Source of the DNA: Streptomyces noursei
Lineage (GTDB): Bacteria > Actinomycetota > Actinomycetes > Streptomycetales > Streptomycetaceae
Length of the DNA: 64,000 nt
Assembly: GCF_016917755.1 (NCBI RefSeq)
Contig: NZ_CP070326.1
Location: 682,001 to 746,000 of the forward strand
Direction of reading: 5' to 3'
The notes beneath the pieces were generated by a model that saw nothing but the letters and a program-made list of their open reading frames with translations, was not told the origin of the DNA and ran no database searches. The translations under genes and the position numbers were made by a program. How positions within the stretch are numbered: position 1 is the stretch's first letter; every line of letters starts with the position of its first letter. Below, in pieces: positions 46,803 through 55,130 of the stretch.

Positions 46803-47644
46803 GAGGTGGTTCCCTTCCGGTGGCGGATCTCGCCCTGGTGCCGAGCGAGTGTCCGGCGCAGTACTTCGGCGACGAGGTCGGGCCGTTCGAGCATCGGGGC
46901 GTGCCCCACGTCCGGTATCCACTCGCGGGTGGTGTGCCCCGGCAGCTCCTCCAGGAACATGCGGGAGAAGGAGGGATGGGGCAGCAGTGCGTCCTTGCGG
47001 CAGAGCAGCAGCGTCGAGGGTGCGCTGACCCGGTCGAGGCCGGTGATCCCTCCGTCGCGCAGGCCGGCCCACAGCATCCACAGGTAGACCCGGCAATGCG
47101 TGGTGGCACGTACGTAGTTGGCCGCCGTCTCGCGAGGCACCGCCGCCGTCTCATGGCTGACGATCTTCAGGGCGGCACGCTGGATCCAGCGGCGCTTCGC
47201 GGCGAGATCGCCCAGCAGATTCCCGGCCACCACGAACGGCAGCAGGGCCAAGAAGGTCAGTCCGATGCGGAACTCGGTGCGGGAGAGGTTCCGCCAGCCG
47301 CCGGCCGGTGCCAGTGCGGTCACGCTGCGTGCCCGCCCCCTGCGTTCCAGCTCCAGGGCGACCCAGCCGCCGAGCGAGTTCCCGACGACGTGACAGGTCC
47401 GCCAGCCGAGCGCGTCCAGCTTGGCCTCGATGTCGTCGGCGAGCGCGGCCAAGCTCACCTTCCGCCCCGAGGTGGGCGTGGTTCCGCCCCAGTGGCCCAG
47501 CATCGTGGGGGCGTAGACGTCGTAGGAGTCCGCAAGACGCTCGGCCACCGCTTCCCAGACATGGTGGGACAGGGCGAACGGGTGCAGGAGCAGGAGCGGG
47601 TCGCCGGAGCCTGTCCGTAGCTCGGAGGCTGGAGTGGGTGACAT
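46799..47644 (-). CDS. Alpha/beta hydrolase (esterase/lipase type)
   Basis: A 281-residue protein from ATG 47644. It has an oxyanion-hole region LLLLHPFALSHHVWE, a nucleophile elbow VVGNSLGGW (GxSxG), a lid-like hydrophobic segment TFLALLPFVVAGNLLG, and a catalytic His in DVGHAPMLE. There is no signal peptide. It probably releases an acid that the coupled acyl-CoA synthetase activates; that link is inferred from the 4-nt overlap. The ribosome site is weak, and the upstream leader shares a 267-bp divergent region with the PucR-type gene. Confidence 0.85.
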   Translation of the reverse strand: MSPTPASELRTGSGDPLLLLHPFALSHHVWEAVAERLADSYDVYAPTMLGHWGGTTPTSGRKVSLAALADDIEAKLDALGWRTCHVVGNSLGGWVALELERRGRARSVTALAPAGGWRNLSRTEFRIGLTFLALLPFVVAGNLLGDLAAKRRWIQRAALKIVSHETAAVPRETAANYVRATTHCRVYLWMLWAGLRDGGITGLDRVSAPSTLLLCRKDALLPHPSFSRMFLEELPGHTTREWIPDVGHAPMLERPDLVAEVLRRTLARHQGEIRHRKGTTS

Positions 47645-47911
47645 GCCTGCAGTATCGAAACCGGCGGGGCGCGGCCGATACGTTCGGGACCCCAGACTTG
47701 GCTCCCTCGGATTTATGGAAATCTCCAAGGCGCGAGAGGGACGCTCGGCGTTCACCATGCCTGCCCGGGCGGCGTCCCCGGCCGCTCCTTCCCTGCCTGC
47801 GAGCTGGTCCGTGTGCTGCCGCCCCGACCACTTCGAGGTGGGGGGGCACTGTTTGGGCATCCCTACAAGATCTGCTTGCCGTCGCAGGAGGCTCCCTATA
47901 GCGTTCCGGGC
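47645..47911. promoter_or_regulatory. Divergent promoter region, hydrolase operon / PucR-type regulator
   Basis: 267 bp between divergent starts. TATAGC at about 47897, with TTGCCG upstream, could be the -10/-35 of the regulator gene, which would place its GTG at or very near the transcript start (leaderless). No clear dyad operator was picked out. Confidence 0.35.
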
Positions 47912-49072
47912 GTGGAGGAAGCCGAGGTCGGGTCAGAGGACCGGCGCCAGGCATTGCTGCGTTACGTCACCGATCACGCACCCCAGCTGGCCGAGCGCTT
48001 CCTCTCCCTTTTCCGTGCGGAGATCGCCGAGTACGGGCACGTACGCTCGGCGTCGCTGGCCCCGTCCGTGACTGCCGCTCTCATCCAAGTGGCCCACGCC
48101 TTGGCCGAACAGCGTTCGCTCGGCGCCGAGGAGCTGGATGCCCTGCGGGACTACGGCGAGCTCCGGGCCAGGCAGGGCATGCCGCTGGATGCCGTACTGC
48201 GCGCCTGGCAGATCGCGGTCCGGGAAGCCATCGCCCAGGCGGTCGTACGGGGCCGCGAAACCGGGGTACCGGACGCCGAGCTGATGAATCTGACGGGTGA
48301 CCTGCTCGCCGCCACCAATGCCGCAACGCTGGCGTTCAGTACAGGCCACCAGGAAGCCACGGCCACACTCGCCCGCCACGACGGGGTCCGCAGAGCCGAG
48401 TTCCTCCGCCGTCTGCTGCTCGACGAGAACACTGAGGCCCGAATCCGCATCGATGCCCAGCAGTTCGGCCTGCAACCCGACCGCACCTACCACGCTCTGC
48501 GAGCGCACGTCCTTGGCGATGGCGGTCTTCTGGACCTGGAAGCCGCCCTGAGCCGTCACCCCGCCTGCCGGCCACCCGCCGGCCTCGTCGCGTTGGTCGA
48601 CGACGAAGTGATCGGCCTGAGCGACCGGATCCCCAACGTGCCCGCCAACGCTGTGCTCGGCGCCGGCCCCAAGGTTCCCCTCGACGGCCTTCCCAGCTCG
48701 ATCCGGGCCGCTACCCGGACCGTCACAACGGCCCACGCCTTCGCCATACCGGGCACCCACCGCCTCGAAGACCTCGGGCTGCTGCCCGCCGTCATGGCCG
48801 ACACCGACATCGGAGACGCCATGGTCCGGCGCTACCTCGCTCCGATCGGTGAGGGTGGCGCGGCCTCCGCCCTGCTCGCCACCGTCGACCGCTATCTCGA
48901 ATGCGGTATGCACATCGGCCGCACCGCCGAGGCCATGGTCGTCCACGAAAACACGGTCCGATACCGCCTCACCCGCTACGAAAGCCTCACCGGCGCCTCC
49001 TTGCGCGACACTCACACCGCCCTGCAGATCTGGTGGGCACTGCGCCGAAGCCACTCACTACGTTCGGGGTAG
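47912..49072 (+). CDS. PucR/CdaR-type transcriptional regulator
   Basis: About 386 residues from GTG 47912 (start uncertain; an in-frame ATG lies at 47813). The N-terminal half is helical (RQALLRYVTDHAPQLAERFL) as in RsbRD-like/PucR N-domains, the middle is a GGDEF-like CdaR domain (YHALRAHVLG to AIPGTHRLEDLG), and the C-terminus ends in the PucR helix-turn-helix: GRTAEAMVVHENTVRYRLTR with TALQIWWALR. Such proteins activate nearby catabolic operons in response to metabolites. It is divergent from the hydrolase/acyl-CoA synthetase pair, its likely target. Confidence 0.88.
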   Translation: MEEAEVGSEDRRQALLRYVTDHAPQLAERFLSLFRAEIAEYGHVRSASLAPSVTAALIQVAHALAEQRSLGAEELDALRDYGELRARQGMPLDAVLRAWQIAVREAIAQAVVRGRETGVPDAELMNLTGDLLAATNAATLAFSTGHQEATATLARHDGVRRAEFLRRLLLDENTEARIRIDAQQFGLQPDRTYHALRAHVLGDGGLLDLEAALSRHPACRPPAGLVALVDDEVIGLSDRIPNVPANAVLGAGPKVPLDGLPSSIRAATRTVTTAHAFAIPGTHRLEDLGLLPAVMADTDIGDAMVRRYLAPIGEGGAASALLATVDRYLECGMHIGRTAEAMVVHENTVRYRLTRYESLTGASLRDTHTALQIWWALRRSHSLRSG

Positions 49073-49319
49073 TCGTCTGCGGAGGCTGACACGAAAACAT
49101 TGAGGCAGAACTATTGGGTTGGCCATTCGAGGGTGTAGCGAACGTGGTGGGCATGGAAGTAGCCCTGGATATGGCGGAGTTGGCGCCGGCGCGGCACCGT
49201 GCCGGCGCCAAGGACGCAAGAGGCCACCACGGAGCGAAGGGTGCGGGGGACCGCTGACAAGCACACCCGATATACGAATGCCTCCTCAAGGGCCCTCTCG
49301 TGCGATCGGTTCAGGAAGG
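49073..49319. other. Short gap with no gene
   Basis: Between the PucR-type gene and the carbonic anhydrase debris. Nothing recognisable. Confidence 0.4.
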
Positions 49320-49690
49320 GGTGCCCGTCAGGACTCCGACCTTGCCGGTGTCGAGCGAGCAGTAGGCGCCCACCACGGCAAGGGCGCCCTTGCGCACCAG
49401 TGGGGCGAGGTCCTTGTCGGAGCGCAGGCCGGTGGCGGTCAACTTGGCCTGGGCGCGGGCCATGGCGTCGGCCGGGTCGGCGCCGCCTTCCTTCGCCGCC
49501 TGCTCGTATGCCTGCTGCAGAGCCTCGACGATCGCCGGCAGGTTGCCGGGCAGCGGTTTGCCATCACGCAGGGACTCGATACGCCGCCTTCACGGCGCCG
49601 CAGCGCTGATGGAGGAGAACAGCACGAAGAAGTCCACACTGTCGGGCGAGAAGATCTCGTGCAGAACCAGAGTGCCGCCAGATGTACGAG
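49320..49690 (-). pseudogene. Carbonic anhydrase remnant, apparently fused to a ketoreductase-like fragment
   Basis: Minus-strand reading gives HQRCGAVKAA (the HxxCGA zinc motif of beta-carbonic anhydrase), a frameshift, then SLRDGKPLPGNLPAIVEALQ and KGALAVVGAYCSLDTGKVGV, the C-terminal half of the same family. The N-terminal half is missing. Just 5' of the zinc motif another frame reads TLVLHEIFSPDSVDFFVLFS, which resembles the FFVLFSS segment of a polyketide ketoreductase. The piece looks like an illegitimate junction of two broken genes. Confidence 0.55.
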
Positions 49691-49859
49691 ACGGGGAGCC
49701 ACTGCCACTGCCTCGCGGTGACACCCCGCTGCGGGGCGGGTCTCCCCTGGCCGGAGCAGTTACGGCAGCAGGAGAACCACCCGTCAGCTGGTGGACGACC
49801 CTGGCCAGGCCCTCGACGTTCGCCCTGGCTGGGTGCGTTCTTTGGCGTCCCTGGCTCGT

Positions 49860-50110
49860 AGTTCCTTGAGCTTGACGAGGGGCCGGTGGCGCTGTTCAAC
49901 CACGCGGTCGGGGGGCTGCGGCGGAAACGGGTTCTGCTGCCGGGCCTCTCGGTGCCGGCCCGGCAGGTCTTTCGAAGTCCGCACGAACGCGGAGAAGCGG
50001 CTGCCCGCCACGGTGGCCAAGGCCGCGCGCCGCGCGGACCCGTCCCTGCCCGGTGGCCTGGAGACGGCAGGCCCCGGTCCGCCACGAGCGCGGACGGCGC
50101 GGAAGCCGAC
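49860..50110 (+). pseudogene. Tn3-family transposase N-terminal fragment
   Basis: The plus-strand frame reads GPVALFNHAVGGLRRKRVLL and PGLSVPARQV, then shifts to FEVRTNAEKRLPATVAKAAR and RADPSLPGGLE, matching the DUF4158-type N-terminal part of Tn3 TnpA proteins. It covers only about 75 residues of a protein normally near 1000 and is frameshifted, so it is inactive. Confidence 0.65.
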
Positions 50111-50204
50111 ACACGACGCGCTGAGCCATGCGAACGGCTGACAGACAGCGCCCTCCGGCCACGGCTGAGGGGTGACGGGGCTCGGTCTTCCTACATTGAC
50201 GCCC

Positions 50205-50861
50205 ATGGCCAAACGTGCGTTTGTCGGGGGATACCGGTGGGTGTTCGGCCTCCTCGACCTCGCCATACTGGGAGAGTCCGTGTCCCTGGCGCTCCAGCAA
50301 GGGAAGACGGTCGCCGACCAGGTCAGCTATTTCACCTTCCTCAGCAACCTGCTCGCCACGGTCGTCCTGCTGGCCGGGGCCTGGCCGTGGACCGGGCGCG
50401 ACTCCCGCATCTACGACCTGTTGCGCGTCGCCGCGACCACCTACATGGTCATCACCGGCATCGTCTACAACCTGCTGCTGTCACACACCCTGCTGGGGAT
50501 GTCGGCCCGGGTCAACACAGTGCACCACCGGATCATGCCGGTCGTCATGGTGCTGGACCGGCTCATCGACCCCGTCAAGCAACGGCCCACACGCCGGGCC
50601 CGGCTGCTGGTCCCCCTCCTCCCCCTGCTGTACGTCGTCTACACCGAGGTCCGCGGCCTCGCCGTCAACTGGTACCCGTATTATTTCCTCGACCCCAGGC
50701 CGCATGGGTACGGGCGAGTGGCCCTGTACGTGGGAGCCATGATCGTGTCGGGCGCGCTCTACAAGCTGGGGACGACCTTCGTGGGCCGCGCCGTGGCCAG
50801 GAGGCGCCGGGGCAGGGCCGACCGCCCAGGCCGGCCGCCGGGGCATGATGGTGATCAGTGA
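50205..50861 (+). CDS. Pr6Pr-family membrane protein
   Basis: A 218-residue integral membrane protein with about six hydrophobic spans (for example WVFGLLDLAILGESVSLAL, LATVVLLAGAW, YMVITGIVYNLLL, LLVPLLPLLYVVYTEV, LYVGAMIVSGALYKL). The YFTFLSN motif near residue 43, the HHRIMPVVMVLDRLI segment and WYPYYFLDP are typical of the Pr6Pr (FAR-17a/AIG1-like) family. The biochemical role is not established in bacteria; eukaryotic relatives hydrolyse branched fatty-acid esters. The start ATG 50205 lacks a strong ribosome site. It converges with the PBP gene. Confidence 0.8.
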   Translation: MAKRAFVGGYRWVFGLLDLAILGESVSLALQQGKTVADQVSYFTFLSNLLATVVLLAGAWPWTGRDSRIYDLLRVAATTYMVITGIVYNLLLSHTLLGMSARVNTVHHRIMPVVMVLDRLIDPVKQRPTRRARLLVPLLPLLYVVYTEVRGLAVNWYPYYFLDPRPHGYGRVALYVGAMIVSGALYKLGTTFVGRAVARRRRGRADRPGRPPGHDGDQ

Positions 50862-51124
50862 CCACGTCAGGGGAGCCTCGGCATGCATGGCCGTGCGGGC
50901 CGGATCAGGCAGAAGACCTTCCGCGCAGCGGAGCGGTCAAGGCACTGGGCGATTTCGCGTCGGGTCTTGCCCCCGGTGAGCTGCACAATTCTCCGGGCCA
51001 GCGGACACAGGGTCATGCAGGGGCCTGCAGCATCGCCTCTTCACCGCCCTCGTCGTTCTCGCTGTCGTCGGCGAGCCGCGCACAGGTACCGAAAAGTTCT
51101 CAACTATGCAGCTTGGCCGGTCTC

Positions 51125-53125
51125 CTATGCTGCGGCCATGTAGCGATTCCACAGCTCGATCGGCAGCGAACTGCCCGCCGTACGACTGGGTGTTCCGCCG
51201 ATGCCGTCCAATGGGAGCAGCTCCTGCGTCCTGGGGTCGATACGGGCGAGCGAGACCGCGGTCGACAGGGAGTCGCGGTAACCGACGTACCACGCAGACC
51301 TGTTGTCCTGCGCGGTGCCGGTCTTGCCGGCCGTGCCGGGCCCGGCGGCCTGCGCCGGCTTCGCCGTGCCGGCGCGGACCGCCTCGCGCAGCGCGTCGTC
51401 CACGGCACCCGCCACGTGCGGCGGCAGGGCCTGTTCGGGCTCCGGCCTCTCCACGGGCACGTCGTCGCCGTTGCGCCGGATTCCGGCGACCGAGTACGGC
51501 TCGGTGTGCCGGCCCTTGGCGGCGAACGTGGCGTAGGCGTCGGCCATGCGGATGGCGCTGGGCGTGGAGGTGCCGAGCGAGAACGACGGCAGTCTTTCTC
51601 CGAGGCTGCTCTCCAGCAAACCTGCCTGCACGCCCACCTTGCCGACCTGGTCCAGCCCCACGTCCATGCCCAGCTGCATCATGGGGGTGTTGACCGACTG
51701 GGCGACCGCGTCCCGGAGTGAGATCTTCCCCCAGGACCTGTCGCCGTCGTTGACCGCTCTGACGATCTTCCCCGACCGGTCCCAGTAGGGGCCCTCCGGG
51801 GTTTGCAGCGAGACCTTGTTGTCGCCGTCGTAGAGCGTCGCCGGGGTCACGGGTGTGCGGGGTTTGCCGCGCTCGCGTTGCACCCCGTCGCGCAAGGCAG
51901 CCGCGTAGACGAAGGGGGTGAAGGCGCTGCCCGCCGGCACGACGGACGAATTGGCGTCGTTGAAGCCTTGTTTGAGGTAGTCCGGCCCGCCGTACAGGGC
52001 GACGAGGCGTCCGTCGGTGGTCACCGACGCGGCCCCGATGCGCACATCGCGGTCGGCCGCGCGCCGGTCCGGGGCCAGACCGTCCCGTGCCTGCTCGGCC
52101 GCCCGGGTGAGCGCTGCCATCCGCTTCTTCTCGAAGGTGGTGCGGATCTGGTAGCCGCCGAGCGCGAAGTCCCGCTCGGAGACGTGGGAGTGGGCCAGCA
52201 GATAGGCGCGGGCCGTCTCGACGAGGTAGCCGGTCTGGCCGGTCAGCCCGGTGACTTTGGGTGGGGCGATCGTCTCGGGGAAGTGCGTGTACTGCGCGCG
52301 CTCCTGCCGGGAGAGCTTGCCGATGGCCACCATCCGGTCCAGGACCCAACTCCAGCGCTCCACGGCGCGCTTGTGGTTCTCGGCGCCGGCCGTCGGGTCG
52401 TAGAGCGCGGCCCCCTTGAGCAAGGATGCCAGGAAAGCGCCCTCGCTCACGTTCAGCTGCGAGACGTCCTTTCCGTAGTAGGCGTGGGCGGCCCGCTGGA
52501 TGCCGTAGGTACCGCGCCCGTACCAGCTGGTGTTGAGGTACTGCTCAAGGATCTCGTCCTTGCTCATCTTGTTGTCGAGCTTGATCGCGATGATCATCTC
52601 GGTGAGCTTGCGGGTGAAGGTCTGTTCCTGGTTGAGGTAGGCGTTCTTCACGTACTGCTGGGTGATGGTCGAACCGCCCTGGGTGTCGCCCCCGGTGACC
52701 ATCCTGGAGACCGCGCGGACCATGCCGCTGGGAGAGACCCCGCTGTCGGAGTAGAACGTCTCGTTCTCCGCGGCCAGCGTCGCCCAGCGGACCTTCTCGG
52801 GCACCTGGTCCAGCGGCGCGTCCTGCCGGTCGACCTCGCCGGTGCGGGCCATCTCACTGCCGTCGGCCCAGTAGTAGACGTTGGCCTGTTGGGTGGCGAA
52901 GGCGTTGAGGTCGGCGGGTATCTCGGTGCGTATGTACGTGATGGCCAGGAGTCCGGCCATGATGGTGACGGCGGAGCCGAGCAACCCCAGCGTCTGGCGC
53001 CACGACGGTACCCAGCGTCTGAATCCCGTCCGGCCCGGGCGGGGATAGGCGGGGCGGAATCGTGACCCGACGGGCGGGACTTCCCGCGTCCGGGGCCGGA
53101 GTTCGTACAGGCGGGGGCGAATCAT
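51125..53125 (-). CDS. Class A penicillin-binding protein with altered SxxK motif
   Basis: A 666-residue bifunctional-type PBP from ATG 53125 (GTG 53128 also possible). It has a basic cytoplasmic tail, one membrane span (about 43-63), then a GT51 transglycosylase domain: E120-NETF124, GGSTITQQYVKNAYL and LEQYLNTSWYGRGTYGI. The transpeptidase domain follows. SVN (477-479) and KTGT (601-604) are intact, but the first motif reads S400-A-F-T403, so the catalytic lysine of SxxK is replaced by threonine. Glycan polymerisation should work; cross-linking may be lost or altered. It sits with secreted lipases and other envelope genes. Confidence 0.9.
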   Translation of the reverse strand: MIRPRLYELRPRTREVPPVGSRFRPAYPRPGRTGFRRWVPSWRQTLGLLGSAVTIMAGLLAITYIRTEIPADLNAFATQQANVYYWADGSEMARTGEVDRQDAPLDQVPEKVRWATLAAENETFYSDSGVSPSGMVRAVSRMVTGGDTQGGSTITQQYVKNAYLNQEQTFTRKLTEMIIAIKLDNKMSKDEILEQYLNTSWYGRGTYGIQRAAHAYYGKDVSQLNVSEGAFLASLLKGAALYDPTAGAENHKRAVERWSWVLDRMVAIGKLSRQERAQYTHFPETIAPPKVTGLTGQTGYLVETARAYLLAHSHVSERDFALGGYQIRTTFEKKRMAALTRAAEQARDGLAPDRRAADRDVRIGAASVTTDGRLVALYGGPDYLKQGFNDANSSVVPAGSAFTPFVYAAALRDGVQRERGKPRTPVTPATLYDGDNKVSLQTPEGPYWDRSGKIVRAVNDGDRSWGKISLRDAVAQSVNTPMMQLGMDVGLDQVGKVGVQAGLLESSLGERLPSFSLGTSTPSAIRMADAYATFAAKGRHTEPYSVAGIRRNGDDVPVERPEPEQALPPHVAGAVDDALREAVRAGTAKPAQAAGPGTAGKTGTAQDNRSAWYVGYRDSLSTAVSLARIDPRTQELLPLDGIGGTPSRTAGSSLPIELWNRYMAAA

Positions 53126-53199
53126 CACTGGACCGTCCGGCAACAGGGCAGGGGCCCGGCCGCCGTGGGGGGACGGCGGCCGGGCCGGTACGGGGGGCG

Positions 53200-54114
53200 T
53201 CAGCTGACGGCGGACTTGCAGGTGGTGGGGGTGGCGTGCGCCGGGTCGAGCGCGTTGGCCACCTCGTGGAAGGCGACGCGGTCGATCGTGCCGATCGCGG
53301 CGTGCTCGGAGATGTCGAGCTTGCACAGGTCCTGGAGGACGACGTTACGGACGTCCGGGCCGGACAGGAACTGGGACGTGTACGGTGTGGCGATCTCGTC
53401 GTACTTGGTCGAGATGACCGTGTACGTCACCCCCGGCACGGTGTCGGGCTTGGAGTTCAGCTTCTTGAGGAACTCCGAACCCATCAGCTGGTCCTCCACT
53501 CCGGGCAGGGTGAGGGAGAAGACCTTGCGTGCGCCGGGGACGGTGTCCACGAGGCGGGACATCCCCGAGACGGTGGTGCCGTGGTTGTCGGGGGCGATGC
53601 CCACGAGTTTGCCGACCTTGGCGGCGCCGTCCAGGAAGTTGAGGTAGTAGCGCGGCAGCGGGCCGCCGCCCTGGGAGTGGCCGACCAGGTCCACCTTCTC
53701 GGCACCGGTCGACTTCCGGACCTTGTCCACGAACGCGGACAGCTGCTGGGCTGACTTCTCGATCGGCCCGAGGCCGTTGACGAGCGGCACCCCGGCCTTC
53801 TGCCCGTAGTCCAGCGAGTAGACGCAGTAGCCTCGCTTAACCAGGTACGGAGCCAGCACGAGCCAGTTGTCCCAGGAGTTGCCGAAGGTGCCGTGCATCA
53901 GGACGACGGGCTGGGGATGGGCGGCGGACGGCTTGCAGGACCAGTTGTTCCAGCCGCTGGTGACGGTCGTCTCGGACTTGGCGGTTTTCTCGGTCTTTCC
54001 GGTCTTCGCGTCGGCCGGGGCAGCGGACGCGGAGGCTGAGCCGAAGGACAGGGCCAGCGCCAGCGCCGAGACGGCACCGGCGAGGACGCGGAGCGTTCTT
54101 GTGCGTACGGACAT
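53200..54114 (-). CDS. Secreted lipase/esterase (LipA/EstA-like), copy 1
   Basis: 304 residues with a signal peptide (hydrophobic segment about 8-26, cleavage after ASAS-A near 31). Mature features: an oxyanion-hole VVLMHGTF (His74, Gly75), the nucleophile elbow GHSQGG (Ser148), an Asp/His pair toward the C-terminus (HAAIGTIDR, PAHATP), and Cys pairs that probably form disulfides (SCKPS, LCKLD, TTCKS). Family members hydrolyse triacylglycerols or short esters outside the cell. AAGGAAG precedes the ATG. It is a tandem paralogue of the next gene, 49 bp apart on the same strand. Confidence 0.9.
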   Translation of the reverse strand: MSVRTRTLRVLAGAVSALALALSFGSASASAAPADAKTGKTEKTAKSETTVTSGWNNWSCKPSAAHPQPVVLMHGTFGNSWDNWLVLAPYLVKRGYCVYSLDYGQKAGVPLVNGLGPIEKSAQQLSAFVDKVRKSTGAEKVDLVGHSQGGGPLPRYYLNFLDGAAKVGKLVGIAPDNHGTTVSGMSRLVDTVPGARKVFSLTLPGVEDQLMGSEFLKKLNSKPDTVPGVTYTVISTKYDEIATPYTSQFLSGPDVRNVVLQDLCKLDISEHAAIGTIDRVAFHEVANALDPAHATPTTCKSAVS

Positions 54115-54163
54115 GGAGCTTCCTTACGGGGGGGAGGGTATCGGCTTGTGCCGGCCGACGAGG

Positions 54164-55084
54164 TCAGCTGACGGCGGAGGCGCAGGTGGTGGGGGTCGCG
54201 TGCGCCGGGTCGAGCGCGTTGGCCACCTCGTGGAAGGCGACGCGGTCGATCGTGCCGATGGCGACATGCTCGGAGATGTCCCACTTGCACAGGTTCTGGA
54301 GCTCGACGTTGCGCACGTTCGGGCCCGACAGGAACTGCGTCTTGTACGGGGTGACCACCTCGTCGTACTGGGTCGCGAGGACCGTGTACTTCACGCCCGG
54401 CACGGTGTCAGGCTTGGAGTTGAGCTTCTTCATGAACTCGGAACCGGTGATCTGGTCCTCCACGCCGGGGGCGACGAGGGACAGCCCCTTGCTCACACCG
54501 GGGATCATGCGCGCGAGGGTGCCCAGTCCCGAGGCGGTCGTGCCGTGGTTGGACGGGGCTATGCCCACGAGCTTGTCCACCTTGGCGGCGCCGTCCAGGA
54601 AGTCGAGGTAGTAGCGCGGCAGCACGCCACCGCCTTGCGAGTGACCGACGATGTCCACCTTCTGCGCGCCCGTGGACTCAAGGACCTTGTCCACGTAGGC
54701 GGACAGCTCCCCGGCCGACTTGGGGATCGGCGCCTGGCCGCCGATCCCCGGTGTGTAGGGCAGCTGGCCGTAGTCGAGGGAGTAGACGCAGTAGCCCCGC
54801 TTGACCAGATAAGGCGCCAGGACGAACCAGTTGTCCCACCGGTTCTCCCAGGTGCCGTGGGCGAGGATCACAGGGTTGGGATGGGCGGCGGACGGCTTGC
54901 AGGACCAGTTGTTCCAGCCGCTGGTGACGGTCTTGCCGGCCTTTCCGGTCTTTGCGTCGGCCGGGGCCGGGGCCGCGGACGCGGAGGCGGTGCCTGCCGT
55001 CACGGCCAGGGCCAGCGCCGAGACGGTGCAGGCGAGGGCGCGGAACGATCTCTTGTGCGGGAACGGTCTCTTGTGCGGGGGCAT
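54164..55084 (-). CDS. Secreted lipase/esterase (LipA/EstA-like), copy 2
   Basis: 306 residues, paralogous over its full length to the adjacent lipase. Signal peptide: basic MPPHKRPFPHKRSFR, a hydrophobic core to about 33, then ASAS-A. Nucleophile Ser149 in GHSQGG, oxyanion ILAHGTW, and the same C-terminal HVAIGTIDRVAFHEVANALD block. The main differences lie in the loop after LDYGQ (LPYTPGIGGQAPI against KAGVPLVNGLGPI), which may change substrate preference. GAGG lies 7 nt before the ATG. It is the upstream member of the pair. Confidence 0.9.
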   Translation of the reverse strand: MPPHKRPFPHKRSFRALACTVSALALAVTAGTASASAAPAPADAKTGKAGKTVTSGWNNWSCKPSAAHPNPVILAHGTWENRWDNWFVLAPYLVKRGYCVYSLDYGQLPYTPGIGGQAPIPKSAGELSAYVDKVLESTGAQKVDIVGHSQGGGVLPRYYLDFLDGAAKVDKLVGIAPSNHGTTASGLGTLARMIPGVSKGLSLVAPGVEDQITGSEFMKKLNSKPDTVPGVKYTVLATQYDEVVTPYKTQFLSGPNVRNVELQNLCKWDISEHVAIGTIDRVAFHEVANALDPAHATPTTCASAVS

Positions 55085-55130
55085 GGGGGTACCTCACAGG
55101 GTGGTGGGGTTGGGCAGGGGGGGAGAGGAG

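Noticed and set aside
49600..49690. The FFVLFSS-like segment as evidence of a second PKS gene
   Set aside because: Only about 25 residues match, and they stop at once; it is at most a fragment.
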